Source: Kosakonia arachidis
GTDB taxonomy: Bacteria > Pseudomonadota > Gammaproteobacteria > Enterobacterales > Enterobacteriaceae
DNA: 64,000 bases
Assembly (NCBI RefSeq): GCF_900116535.1
Contig: NZ_FPAU01000004.1
Coordinates: 530,824-594,823, forward strand
Direction of reading: 5' to 3'
Part shown: one piece after another, positions 31,809 to 41,181 of the stretch
Numbering within the stretch: the first letter of the stretch is position 1
Layout of the letters: each line of letters begins with the position of its first letter
Notes under the pieces: generated by a model
What the model was told of the DNA's origin: nothing
Database searches by the model: none
What the model saw: the letters and a program-made list of their open reading frames with translations, nothing else
Translations under genes and position numbers: made by a program

Positions 31809-32504
31809 ATGTTGTCCCGAAAAATTCTTGTGATCGAAGACGATGTCGATGCGGCGAACGTGCTGGAAGCCTACCTGCGTCGTGAAAATTATGATGTATC
31901 GTTGACCGTCGATGGCCTTAGCGGGCTTGAGCTGGCTCAACGCTGGAAGCCCGATCTAATCCTGCTGGATGTGATGTTGCCGGGAATGAATGGTACGGAA
32001 GTGCTGGCGGCTCTCCGCCGCAAAAGCGACGTACCGGTGATTATGGTGACGGCGATGGGCGATACTCCCGATCGTATCGGCGCATTGCGTTACGGTGCGG
32101 ATGATTATGTCGTAAAACCCTACCATCCCGGCGAAGTGGTGGCTCGCGTGCAGGCGGTGCTGCGACGCACTGGCCGCACCGAAACGCGAGAAGAGATCCT
32201 GCGCTGGCAGCATCTGGAAGTGAACACCACCGCAATTACGGCAGCGGTCATGCAGCCGGATAACATCGAGCGTTTTCTCGAACTGACGCCAGCAGAGTTT
32301 TCGATTTTAACTACGTTACTGCGCCATCCAACGCGACCTTTCTCACGCCAGTTCCTGCTTGAGCAGTGCCTGCCAGAAAGCGAGGCGCTGGAAAGGGTCG
32401 TTGATACCCACGTTTATAATTTACGCAAAAAACTGGAAAATGCGGGTGTAACGGGCGTTTTAGCCAATGTGCGTGGGGTCGGCTACAGGTTCCGGCAGCC
32501 ATGA
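31809..32504 (+). CDS. OmpR-family response regulator (AdeR-like)
   Basis: 231 residues from MLSRKILVIEDD. Receiver domain with Asp11/Asp12, phosphoacceptor Asp54 (LILLDVMLPGMNG), Thr81 and Lys103 (YVVKPYHPGEV); carboxyl winged helix ending VDTHVYNLRKKLENAGVTGV and VRGVGYRF. The pattern is close to AdeR, which controls the AdeABC RND pump of Acinetobacter. The start is chosen because AAGGTGAG precedes it; nine upstream codons lack a site. The stop overlaps the kinase ATG by four bases. Confidence 0.93.
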   Translation: MLSRKILVIEDDVDAANVLEAYLRRENYDVSLTVDGLSGLELAQRWKPDLILLDVMLPGMNGTEVLAALRRKSDVPVIMVTAMGDTPDRIGALRYGADDYVVKPYHPGEVVARVQAVLRRTGRTETREEILRWQHLEVNTTAITAAVMQPDNIERFLELTPAEFSILTTLLRHPTRPFSRQFLLEQCLPESEALERVVDTHVYNLRKKLENAGVTGVLANVRGVGYRFRQP

Positions 32505-33679
32505 AAAAATCGGTTCATCAGTCGTTCTGGCGCTGGATTTGCGGGCGTATCCTTGCGCTGGCGATCGGTTCTGTCATCATTATCGCGTTATGTATGTGGT
32601 TGCGCTACGCCGTGCAGAATTTCTGGGTGTTGCACCATATGCCTGCCCCGGTACGCACTGAATTTATTGCCCTGAAAGACAACCCGCAACTCAATCCGTC
32701 GCGCTTCCACGATATTGTCGATACATGGTGGGGGTTGAGCTATTCCACGCCCTCGATTGCCTCTGCGGACTGGATAATGGTCGCAGTGCTGGTGCTGGTG
32801 ATGATCCCCTTTATTGTCATTATGGGGCTTCGCTATGCTCGGCCATTGGCGCTGCAATTCAGCCGTTTGCGCGATGCGGCCGACGAAGTCACGCACGGAC
32901 AGTTTGGCAGCCAGGCGGAGCTGGTAAAAGAAGCACCTGAAGAAATGGTGCGATTTGCCAGCGACTTCAACAGCATGACGCGCCAACTGGCGAGATATGA
33001 GCGCGAGCTTCGGGCTTCGCATGTGGCAATGGCACATGAACTGCGTTCGCCGCTGACGGCCGCTATTGGTCGTTTGCAGGGCATGTTGGATGGGGTGTTT
33101 GAACCGAGCGAAGCGCAACTGGGAATGGTTATGAAGCAGTTGCACTATCTTAGCCAACTGACGGATGAACTCCACCTTTTGTCACTGGCTGATGCGGGAC
33201 AGCTTACGCTTACGCTCCAGCCAGTGTCTCTGGCGGAACTGTTAAATGAGCGCGCGGCATGGCTGAAACCGCTGGCTGATAGTAATGGTCTGACGATTAC
33301 CGTTTCCGCAAGTGCGCCTTCGATGTTCATTGGCGACGCGTTTCGCCTGGGGCAAATTTTTACCATTTTGATGGAAAATGCGCTGCGCTATGGTCGGCGG
33401 GACGGCCATTTATCCATCATTCTTCAACAACAGAATAACGCCTACTGGATTGATTTTGAGGATGATGGACCGGGTGTGACGGTAGATTTCCTGCCGCTGA
33501 TGTTTGAGCGCTTCACCCGCGCAGAAACGTCGCGGGCGCGGCATTCTGGAGGCAGTGGCCTCGGGCTCTCGATTGCGCGCGCCATCTGCCATGCGCATGG
33601 CGGCAGCATCAGCGCTGCATTACCGGAAAAAGGGGGCCTGAAAGTCAGTATCTCGCTTCCCACAGGTACGGCGGGGTAA
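32501..33679 (+). CDS. sensor histidine kinase (AdeS-like)
   Basis: 392 residues. Transmembrane helices at about 17-36 and 90-110 flank a short periplasmic loop of about 55 residues. A HAMP linker follows, then the H box with phospho-His179 (HVAMAHELRSPLTA), N box LMENALRYG, and G boxes DDGPGV and GGSGLGLSIA. The small sensor loop suggests detection of a membrane or small-molecule cue. Coupled to the response regulator by ATGA and 93 bp before the efflux adaptor gene. Confidence 0.93.
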   Translation: MKKSVHQSFWRWICGRILALAIGSVIIIALCMWLRYAVQNFWVLHHMPAPVRTEFIALKDNPQLNPSRFHDIVDTWWGLSYSTPSIASADWIMVAVLVLVMIPFIVIMGLRYARPLALQFSRLRDAADEVTHGQFGSQAELVKEAPEEMVRFASDFNSMTRQLARYERELRASHVAMAHELRSPLTAAIGRLQGMLDGVFEPSEAQLGMVMKQLHYLSQLTDELHLLSLADAGQLTLTLQPVSLAELLNERAAWLKPLADSNGLTITVSASAPSMFIGDAFRLGQIFTILMENALRYGRRDGHLSIILQQQNNAYWIDFEDDGPGVTVDFLPLMFERFTRAETSRARHSGGSGLGLSIARAICHAHGGSISAALPEKGGLKVSISLPTGTAG

Positions 33680-33688
33680 TTTACACAC

Positions 33689-33732
33689 TCTTGATGGATT
33701 CTTGACGAAAACTGGAGCGAATCTCGACGCAA
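33689..33732 (+). promoter_or_regulatory. four 11-bp-phased repeats before the RND operon
   Basis: TCTTGA (33689), TCTTGA (33700), ACTGGA (33711) and TCTCGA (33722) start exactly 11 bp apart; the extended unit is TCTTGACGnAA. The array begins ten bases after the kinase stop. TTTAAT (33739-33744) could be the -10 of an activated promoter, with the array in the -35 position and a leader of about 22 nt before the adaptor ATG. The core TTGAC unit matches the array before the response regulator. Confidence 0.65.
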
Positions 33733-33772
33733 GCCGGATTTAATGACGCCATTACCGATTCGGAGTGGTGTT

Positions 33773-34927
33773 ATGTCTGAACAGTTTTGCGATTATATGC
33801 GTCAGTGCCTGCATCATCTTTTCACCGCTGCACGCACGATTTCCCTCTTTTCTCTGCTCCCTCTACTGTTTCTCACTGCGGTTCTGCCGTTGTTAACAGG
33901 GTGCGGAGAAAAACATAATGAAAATCCCGCGCCGCCAAGGCCTGTTCGTTATCAGGTTATCGGTGCGGTATCCGCACATCCGGTGACCGTGCGCACCGGG
34001 GAGATCCGCGCCCACGATGAAACGGCTCTGGCTTTTCGACTCGACGGACGAATAGTCAACCGCCTGGTTGATATTGGCGAGCGGGTGCATGCCGGGCAGG
34101 TGCTTGCCACCATTGAAAGCGAGACCGGGAAAAACCAACTGACCAGCGCCACCGCCGATGTGGAAAGCGCTCGTGCCGCCGAACGCGTTGCGGCACTTAA
34201 CCTGAGCCGGATGCAGAAGCTTATGCCTTCCGGGGCCATCGCCCGCACTCAGCTTGATAGCGCTCGCGCCGACTGGCAGGCGGCCGCATCCCGCCTGAAA
34301 AGCAGTATCGCCGCAATGCATACTGCACAGGACAATCTGGCCTGGACCCAACTGACAGCGCCTGCGGAGGGGATCATCACTTACGTCAGCGCCTCGGCGG
34401 GGCAGGTAGTCAGTGCAGGGCAGACGATTTTCACGCTGGCCACCAGTGACGCGCGTGATGTGGTTTTTGATATTGCCGATCCGCAGTGCTTGTCTGCGCC
34501 ATCGTCAAACGCGCTACGGTTTCCAGTGGCCTTGCTGGCAAACCCATCTATCCGCGCCAGCGGAAAATTGCGTGATATCAGCCCGCAGGCCGATCCACAG
34601 ACCCGCACCTGGCAGGTCAGGGTAACATTAGATGCTCCGCCTGCGGCGATGGCACTGGGAGCCAGTGCGAGTGTCGAGATACCGTCAGCGATGCCGGGCG
34701 GGTATACCGTACCGGCATCAGCACTCAGCCGCCTTGGCGATCAACCTGCGGTGTTTATTATCGACGGGCATGGACAGGCGCAATTACGCACGGTCACGCT
34801 TGCCGGATACTCTGCAACATCCGCCGTGATTGCTTCAGGTGTGGGCGTCGGTGACAGAATTATCACCGCAGGCGTAAGCAAACTACGTGCCGGTGAACCG
34901 GTAATTGCCGGAGAGCCGCAGCCATGA
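33773..34927 (+). CDS. RND efflux periplasmic adaptor (MFP) lipoprotein
   Basis: 384 residues from MSEQFCDYMRQC, preceded by GGAG eight bases upstream. A long hydrophobic signal region ends in lipobox LLTGC (acylated Cys44). HlyD/AcrA-like layout follows: lipoyl half-motif GRIVNRLVDIGERVHAGQVLATIES, alpha-hairpin (about 110-185), second lipoyl half TAPAEGIITYVSASAGQVVSAGQ, then beta-barrel and membrane-proximal domains. Links the pump to an outer-membrane channel. Stop overlaps the pump ATG by four bases. Confidence 0.93.
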   Translation: MSEQFCDYMRQCLHHLFTAARTISLFSLLPLLFLTAVLPLLTGCGEKHNENPAPPRPVRYQVIGAVSAHPVTVRTGEIRAHDETALAFRLDGRIVNRLVDIGERVHAGQVLATIESETGKNQLTSATADVESARAAERVAALNLSRMQKLMPSGAIARTQLDSARADWQAAASRLKSSIAAMHTAQDNLAWTQLTAPAEGIITYVSASAGQVVSAGQTIFTLATSDARDVVFDIADPQCLSAPSSNALRFPVALLANPSIRASGKLRDISPQADPQTRTWQVRVTLDAPPAAMALGASASVEIPSAMPGGYTVPASALSRLGDQPAVFIIDGHGQAQLRTVTLAGYSATSAVIASGVGVGDRIITAGVSKLRAGEPVIAGEPQP

Positions 34928-37900
34928 TGCCTGTTGAACCGCGTTTTAATCTTTCTGCCTGGGCGTTGGCACATCAGCAACTGGTAAGCTTTTTTATGCT
35001 GCTTATTATCTCGACCGGTGTGCTGTGTTACGAAAACTTGCCGCGTAATGAAGATCCGGCTTTCACAATCAAAACGGCGGTGGTCTCTGCCCAGTGGCCT
35101 GGTGCTACGGTTGCCGATACAACACGGCTTGTTACCGATGTGCTGGAGAAGAAACTCCAGGAGATCCCGCATCTGGATTATATCGAAAGTGAAACCCGGG
35201 CTGGCAGCGCCGTTATCTATGTCAATCTGCGCGACGATACGCCGCCGCGGCAGGTGCCGGACATCTGGTATCAGATCCGCAAAAAGATGCAGGATATTGC
35301 CACCTCGCTGCCTCAGGGCGCGCAAGGCCCGGCAGTGAATGATGAGTTTGATGATACCTTTGGCACAATTTATGGCTTCACGGCGGAGGGGTATAGTGCG
35401 CGTGAACTGCGCGATCGTGTGGAGGAGATCCGCCGCGGCCTGATGTCGCTTCCGGACATGGGCAAAATGACCCTGCTGGGTGAACAGCCGGAACAGATAG
35501 TGATTGCCTTTTCGCCCCGGCAACTGGCGGGGATGGGGCTGGATATTCAGCAGGTGAGCGATGCGCTAGCCGCGCAAAATGCCGTCGAACCGGCCGGGGC
35601 ACTTCGTACCGGCAAAGATAATGTCGCGCTGCGCGTCAGCGGCGCACTGACCAGCGAGGAGAGTCTGCGGGCGGTCACCCTGCATATCAACGACCGCTAT
35701 ATTCCGCTGACCGATATTGCTACTGTGAGCCGTCAGATTGCCGAGCCGCCAGCGCCAGTATTTCGTGTCAACGGCCAGCCTGCGATCGGGTTGGCCATTT
35801 CGATGGCCGCCACCGGCAATATGCTGCGTTTCGGCCAGGCACTGAACGCAAGAATGGCAGAAGTCGAGACGCAACTGCCCCATGGCATTGAGATGGTGAA
35901 GGTAGCAGACCAGTCGGCGGTGGTGAGCGACGCGGTCAGCGGCTTTGTCCGGGTGCTGGTTGAGGCCGTGCTGATTGTGCTTGCCGTCTCTTTTGTTTCA
36001 CTGGGGTTACGCGCGGGGCTGGTGGTTGCCGCCGCGATACCGCTGGTACTGGCAATGACCTTTGCCGGGATGATGCTGACTGGAATTGGGTTACAACGCA
36101 TTTCTCTGGGGGCGCTGATCATTGCGCTGGGGCTATTGGTGGATGATGCCATGATCACCGTCGAAACCATGGTTACCCGACTGGAAGCTGGCGAGTCGCG
36201 CAAAAGCGCCGCCACCTATGCATTCAAAACCACGGCATTTCCTATGCTCACCGGAACGTTAGTGATGATCGCCGGTTTTATCCCCGTTGGTTTTGCCGCC
36301 AGTAGCGCCGGAGAATACTGTTTTTCCCTGTTTGCGGTAGTGTTGATTGCCTTACTCTGCTCATGGGTAGTCGCCATACTCTTTTCACCGCTGACAGGTA
36401 CCTGGTTGCTGCCAGCCCAAATCCATAGGCACGTCCGTGGCGCGGGACGGCTTGCGCGTGCATATCGGGTTTTGTTGGCGTGGGTGCTACGTCACCGTTT
36501 ATCGACTCTGATGATCGCCGTGGCCGCACTCGCGCTGGCGGGGATCGGTACACGCTGGATGCAGGGAGAATTTTTCCCGGCTTCGGATCGCCCGGAGCTT
36601 CTGGTCAGCCTGACCCTGCCGGCAAATGCCTCTCAGCCTGAAATGGAGCGGCAGGCGGAACGCCTGGAAAAAGCGCTTAAGGGCAATGCGGATATCGATC
36701 ACTACACCACGTATATCGGTTCCGGTGCAGTACGTTTTTATCTGCCAATGGATGTGTTGCTGGATAATGAAAACACCGCGCAACTGGTGGTAGTGGCGAA
36801 AAATCTGGCGGCGAGGGATCGCCTGCGCCAGCAACTGACGACGTTGCTTTCCAACCAGTTCGCCGATCTGACAACCCGTGTTTCACCGCTCGAGTTAGGG
36901 CCGCCCGTTGGCTGGCCGGTAAAATACCGGGTGAGCGGGCCGGATTATGCGCAGGTGCAACGGTTTGCGCATCGTCTGGCAGCAGAAATAGGCTCTTCAT
37001 CACTGACCCGCGAAGTGAATCTGACCGCCGGTGAGCCGGAGAGGACAATTACAGTTCAGGTCAACCAGACGGCAGCGCGGGCTGCAGGGGTATCATCAGA
37101 AAGTATCGCGCAGATGCTGAATACCGTCTGGTCCGGCAGCACGGTGACTACAGTGCGGGATAACGATCGGCTGGTCGGGGTTGTATTGCGCGGCAACGAT
37201 CGCGAACGGCTGGATTTTGGCACGCTGTCGACGTTGATGTTACCTACGGCAAAGGGCACAAAAATACCACTGAGCGAAGTCGCTACGTTGGCCTGGGGAG
37301 TGGACGATCCGGTTATCTGGCGTCGCCAGCGTCTGCCCTTTATCTCAGTCCAGACCGATTTGGCACCCGGTGTACGCGCTGAAAGCGTGTCGGCTGGCCT
37401 GCGTCCGACAGTGGATAAACTGCGTGCGCAATTGCCTGCCGGATACCGAATCGAAGAAGGCGGGACGGCGGCTGAATCCGATAAAGGCAACCAATCGGTC
37501 TATGCCGTATTACCGGTAACGATTGTTGTCATGCTGACGTTGTTAATGATTCAGTTGCAGCGTTTTTCTCGCATGCTGCTTGCGCTGCTGATGGCTCCTT
37601 TTGCTCTGCCGGGGATTGTCCTGGCGATGCTGCCGACGGGCACCCCGATGGGTTTTGTGGCATTGCTGGGGGTGATTGCATTGGCGGGGATGATTATTCG
37701 CAACGCGGTGATTTTGATCAGCGAAGTGGACAGCAATCTGGCGCAGGGGATGGCCGCAAACGAAGCCATTGTGGCGGCGACGGAGCACCGGGCGCGTCCC
37801 ATAATGTTGACCGCCTGCGCCGCTATCCTCGGGATGATCCCTATCTCGCATCAGGTATTCTGGGGGCCGATGGCCTACGCGATTATTGGCGGGCTGATTG

Positions 37901-38013
37901 TGGCTACGCTGGTCACGCTGACCGTGTTACCCGCTGCCTTCAGTCTGCTTCTGGGGTGGGGCGGAACGCCGCCATTAGTCCATTCAGGCTATCAGGGAAA
38001 ATCTGGTCAATAA
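34924..38013 (+). CDS. RND efflux pump inner-membrane permease
   Basis: 1029 residues with the AcrB layout of 12 transmembrane helices and two large periplasmic loops. The proton-relay Asp pair is Asp407-Asp408 in ALGLLVDDAMITVETM, the same numbers as AcrB. In the relay helix of the second half, the position held by Lys940 in AcrB appears to be Arg (MIIRNAVILISEVD). No outer-membrane factor gene is nearby, so TolC is presumably used. Substrates are unknown; resemblance is to drug-type RND pumps rather than heavy-metal CusA. Confidence 0.94.
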   Translation: MMPVEPRFNLSAWALAHQQLVSFFMLLIISTGVLCYENLPRNEDPAFTIKTAVVSAQWPGATVADTTRLVTDVLEKKLQEIPHLDYIESETRAGSAVIYVNLRDDTPPRQVPDIWYQIRKKMQDIATSLPQGAQGPAVNDEFDDTFGTIYGFTAEGYSARELRDRVEEIRRGLMSLPDMGKMTLLGEQPEQIVIAFSPRQLAGMGLDIQQVSDALAAQNAVEPAGALRTGKDNVALRVSGALTSEESLRAVTLHINDRYIPLTDIATVSRQIAEPPAPVFRVNGQPAIGLAISMAATGNMLRFGQALNARMAEVETQLPHGIEMVKVADQSAVVSDAVSGFVRVLVEAVLIVLAVSFVSLGLRAGLVVAAAIPLVLAMTFAGMMLTGIGLQRISLGALIIALGLLVDDAMITVETMVTRLEAGESRKSAATYAFKTTAFPMLTGTLVMIAGFIPVGFAASSAGEYCFSLFAVVLIALLCSWVVAILFSPLTGTWLLPAQIHRHVRGAGRLARAYRVLLAWVLRHRLSTLMIAVAALALAGIGTRWMQGEFFPASDRPELLVSLTLPANASQPEMERQAERLEKALKGNADIDHYTTYIGSGAVRFYLPMDVLLDNENTAQLVVVAKNLAARDRLRQQLTTLLSNQFADLTTRVSPLELGPPVGWPVKYRVSGPDYAQVQRFAHRLAAEIGSSSLTREVNLTAGEPERTITVQVNQTAARAAGVSSESIAQMLNTVWSGSTVTTVRDNDRLVGVVLRGNDRERLDFGTLSTLMLPTAKGTKIPLSEVATLAWGVDDPVIWRRQRLPFISVQTDLAPGVRAESVSAGLRPTVDKLRAQLPAGYRIEEGGTAAESDKGNQSVYAVLPVTIVVMLTLLMIQLQRFSRMLLALLMAPFALPGIVLAMLPTGTPMGFVALLGVIALAGMIIRNAVILISEVDSNLAQGMAANEAIVAATEHRARPIMLTACAAILGMIPISHQVFWGPMAYAIIGGLIVATLVTLTVLPAAFSLLLGWGGTPPLVHSGYQGKSGQ

Positions 38014-38090
38014 CTAAAAACCGGCGTATTACGGAAGTGGGGCGGGTGAAAGCAGAGAATGCCTCTCTTTGCCCGCTGGCAGACTCACGT

Positions 38091-39002
38091 TCAGCGGTGT
38101 GGCCGTGAGCCTGACTCCAGGCGAAAAAAATCAATCAGCAAGCGCATTGCCGGTGTCATAAAAGCGTTGTGCGGGTAGTAAAGAAAGAATCCCTCTTCAT
38201 GTTTATGCCACTGCGGCAGGACGTGAATAAGTGTTCCTGCTTCGATGGCAGACTGAACTTGCTGCTGTTCTAATAGAGCCAGCCCGACGCCCGATTTAGC
38301 TGCGGCCAGTTGTACATTAATATCGTTGACGGTTAATGCTGCATCGACGGCAACCTCGACCTTTTCATTGCCGTGTTGCAGTTTCCAGCGATACTGCGCG
38401 CCATTCTCGCTCCAGCGATAATTAATCAAGCGATACTGGCTGAGGGCTTCAGGCCGCGTGGGAAGCGGCTGCTCGCCGAAGCAGGAGGGCGCGGCGACAA
38501 TCACCATTTGCAGATCGTCGGTCATGCGCACTGCAATCATGTCTTTTGGTACGCGGTCTCCTGTGCGTATCCCGGCATCAAACCCGGCAGCCACCACATC
38601 TTCAAGGTGGTCATCAATAACTAAATCAAGTTGGATGCCGGAATAAAGCGACATGAACCGTTGCAGCTTCGGCAGAATGGCTCGTTGCGCGGCCAGACGT
38701 GACAGGTTGATGCGCAGCTTTCCCCGCAGCACCGGCCCCGTTTCGCTGACGGCCTCAACGGCATTCTCCAGCGCCTGCATTGGTACAGAGAGTCTGGCAA
38801 TAAAATCCAGCCCGGCTTGTGTCGGTGAAACGCTGCGCGTGGTGCGATTGAACAGGCGAACCTGCAACCGTGTTTCAAGCGCGCGAATGGTATGACTCAC
38901 CGCTGACGGGGATAGCCCCAGTCTTCCGGCGGCGCGGCGGAAGTTTTTCTCCTCGGCAACCGCCAGAAAAGCGACCAGTTCCGTGTATTCGGTACCTTTC
39001 AT
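38091..39002 (-). CDS. LysR-family transcriptional regulator
   Basis: 303 residues from MKGTEYTELVAFLAVAEEKN; AGGGA lies seven bases before this ATG, which is preferred over one five codons upstream. Amino winged helix (FRRAAGRLGLSPSAVSHTIRALE) followed by the periplasmic-binding-like effector domain. Divergent from the dehydrogenase at 39107 with about 105 bp between, so that gene is the likely target. Converges with the RND pump gene. Confidence 0.93.
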   Translation of the reverse strand: MKGTEYTELVAFLAVAEEKNFRRAAGRLGLSPSAVSHTIRALETRLQVRLFNRTTRSVSPTQAGLDFIARLSVPMQALENAVEAVSETGPVLRGKLRINLSRLAAQRAILPKLQRFMSLYSGIQLDLVIDDHLEDVVAAGFDAGIRTGDRVPKDMIAVRMTDDLQMVIVAAPSCFGEQPLPTRPEALSQYRLINYRWSENGAQYRWKLQHGNEKVEVAVDAALTVNDINVQLAAAKSGVGLALLEQQQVQSAIEAGTLIHVLPQWHKHEEGFFLYYPHNAFMTPAMRLLIDFFRLESGSRPHR

Positions 39003-39106
39003 ATTGTTGTCCCTCATTCACCAGTTCATGCAGATTATAAGGTATTAATTCGCAATCCCGGCGCTGTCAGAATGCAAAACAGATTAATAACCGAGGAGAA
39101 GAAGCG

Positions 39107-40129
39107 ATGAAGACCATGAAACGTTGGGAAATGAACCAGACAGGACGTGACGCGTTAGCACTGAAACATGTTGCCCGGCCACGGCCCGCAGCGGATGAAG
39201 TGCTGGTAAAAGTGATGGCGGTTGCCCTCAATCATCGGGACCTGATGGTCATCGAAAATGGGCGCGGTTTACCCCTGCGTTTTCCCTTTACACCCGGTTC
39301 CGATCTTTCCGGTTGTGTAGTGACAACCGGCGCGAATGTGACCCGCTTTGTGCCTGGCAATGAAGTGATTTCTGTCTTTACGCCGGAGTGGCAGGATGGG
39401 CCGCGGCCGGGTAACGCACGTGAAATGGCCTACCGGACGCTGGGCGGATTCTATCCTGGCGTACTGGCGGAGTATGTCGTGATGAAAGAGAGTTGGCTGG
39501 TGCGCAAACCGGTTTCTCTGGATCATGTGCAAGCCAGCACTTTACCTTGCGCTACGCTCACTGCCTGGTTCGCGCTGGTCGAACGTGGCAACATTCAGCG
39601 CGATGAAACGGTGTTGATCGAAGGAACCGGTGGTGTGGCGCTGGCCGCACTGCAGATTGCCCGAATGAAAGGGGCTCGTACCTTACTAGTGACACGGAGC
39701 AGCAAGTATGAACAGGCAAAACTGTGGGGTGCGGATGAGGTGATCGATCGCCAGCAGGATGTTGTGGCAACGGTACTGGCATTAACCGGCGATCGTGGGG
39801 TGGAACATGTGCTGGAACTTGTCGGCGGCAGCCATCTGGGTCAGTCCGCCGCAATGGCGGCGGTGGGCGGGAAAATTTATCTAATTGGTGCGCTGGCAGG
39901 TTTCGAGGTTTCTTCGCCACTGGAACCGTTACTGTTTAAGGATCTGCATCTTTATGGCATTGGTACCGGACACCGGCGGGCGCTTGAAGATCTCTGCGCA
40001 GCCGCCGACCAACAAGGATTTGTCCCAGTGATAGACCAGGTTTATCCGCTGGAAGCGTTGCCAGCGGCGCTGGCACATCTGGAATGTGGACCGTCAGGCA
40101 AGATAATTATCACCATGGTTAATAAATAA
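39107..40129 (+). CDS. NAD(P)-dependent MDR-family alcohol dehydrogenase
   Basis: 340 residues, medium-chain dehydrogenase/reductase fold. Amino GroES-like domain (VALNHRDLMVIENGRG, PGSDLSGCVV), then a Rossmann domain with GTGGVALAALQIARMKGA (about 172). The catalytic and structural zinc cysteines of classical alcohol dehydrogenases are not evident, so a zinc-independent quinone/aldehyde reductase-like activity is possible. Good GAGGAGAAG before the ATG. Likely regulated by the divergent LysR protein. Confidence 0.88.
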   Translation: MKTMKRWEMNQTGRDALALKHVARPRPAADEVLVKVMAVALNHRDLMVIENGRGLPLRFPFTPGSDLSGCVVTTGANVTRFVPGNEVISVFTPEWQDGPRPGNAREMAYRTLGGFYPGVLAEYVVMKESWLVRKPVSLDHVQASTLPCATLTAWFALVERGNIQRDETVLIEGTGGVALAALQIARMKGARTLLVTRSSKYEQAKLWGADEVIDRQQDVVATVLALTGDRGVEHVLELVGGSHLGQSAAMAAVGGKIYLIGALAGFEVSSPLEPLLFKDLHLYGIGTGHRRALEDLCAAADQQGFVPVIDQVYPLEALPAALAHLECGPSGKIIITMVNK

Positions 40130-40183
40130 AGGGGGGTGACTATATCTTGCGGACCTATTATTCGCGAATGATGTTTTGCTTGT

Positions 40184-40216
40184 AAAAAAATAAAAGGGCG
40201 GGGTAATTCATCGCCC
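40184..40216 (-). terminator. terminator of the VirK-like gene
   Basis: On the reverse strand GGGCG...CGCCC is followed by TTTTATTTTTTT, just after the stop of the leftward gene at 40225. Confidence 0.6.
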
Positions 40217-40224
40217 GTTCGTAT

Positions 40225-41172
40225 TTATTTGAGTACCAATAAATGCATTTTTTCCGTCACATCATCCAGTAACTCAAAACGACGGCGATATTCTGCACGC
40301 TTTTTACTGGCGATACTTTCCATCGACTTACGCGAAAATGTCAGCGGCAAACGCCAGCGCCAGGCATTATCTTTTACCCCTTCAATCGAGGTCCAAAATT
40401 CATCATAACTGGCATGGAAATGTCGCCCCTTGCTCAGGCGATAACGCAGTGCGCGGAAGACATGCCCGTTATCACTGACGCCATAGATCGCCGAAACGCC
40501 GGTCAGCGTGGCGAGCTGGCTAAGTACTTCAAGGATGATTTTTTTCGGGAATACGCCGTGGCAGGCGCGGGTCGCCAGTTTAATCACCTCATGACTGATC
40601 TCTTTGCGCGGACCTTGCAAACCACCAATGACCAGAATTTGCTGACCTTTTTCGCTGATCACGCTGAACGTCGCGCTGGCCAGTAACGTATTGTCGCCAT
40701 CGTACAACCAGAGTGTGCTTTCCCCTTCGCGCTCCGCTTTGCTGGCGTTAGAAGCATACACCGTGAAATGCGTCTCATCTTTCCCCATAAACTCAAGGAT
40801 CTTCGTGGGTTCAGTCGCACTGAGGGCGGCGGCCAGTTGCGGCGATACGTTATTATCAAGCCAGTGGTAGTGGTTAATAATGGCATCGGCGCGCTGTGAG
40901 GCATGTAAGCCGCGTGTCAGATACTGACGGTGCGATTTACTCGGCAGTGTGATTTGGGTCGCCAACAGACGGTCGAAATCCGCACGGCGTGAAAGCGCAT
41001 TAAGCATGCGGTTGGTAGCGGACCAGAATAGCAGCGAACGCAGCAGAAACTTAAGGCGATACTCTCGCTTTTTCCATATAGGGCCGGGCACAATGCGGCC
41101 ACTCACCAGATCGCTAATAATGTGTGAATTATTATTTTGTTTAAGTTCTGTTGGTTGACTAATATTCGACAC
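40225..41172 (-). CDS. VirK/YbjX family protein (DUF535)
   Basis: 315 residues with no signal peptide or transmembrane helix evident. Family-typical stretches are RAKF-like REYRLKFLLRSLLFW, ITLPSKSHRQYLTRGLHASQRAD, HYHWLDNNVSP and LVIGGLQGPRKE. VirK/YbjX proteins of enterics are PhoPQ-linked and tied to resistance to cationic peptides and to virulence, but their mechanism is unknown. The start is GTG at 41172 (MSNISQP), matching the family's amino end. Its AGAGG ribosome site is buried in a hairpin (41182-41211). Confidence 0.88.
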   Translation of the reverse strand: MSNISQPTELKQNNNSHIISDLVSGRIVPGPIWKKREYRLKFLLRSLLFWSATNRMLNALSRRADFDRLLATQITLPSKSHRQYLTRGLHASQRADAIINHYHWLDNNVSPQLAAALSATEPTKILEFMGKDETHFTVYASNASKAEREGESTLWLYDGDNTLLASATFSVISEKGQQILVIGGLQGPRKEISHEVIKLATRACHGVFPKKIILEVLSQLATLTGVSAIYGVSDNGHVFRALRYRLSKGRHFHASYDEFWTSIEGVKDNAWRWRLPLTFSRKSMESIASKKRAEYRRRFELLDDVTEKMHLLVLK

Positions 41173-41181
41173 GATGAATAG

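Noticed and set aside
34741-35523. 260-codon reverse frame across the adaptor/pump junction
   Set aside because: Antisense to two well-supported coupled genes; no start site or recognisable motif.
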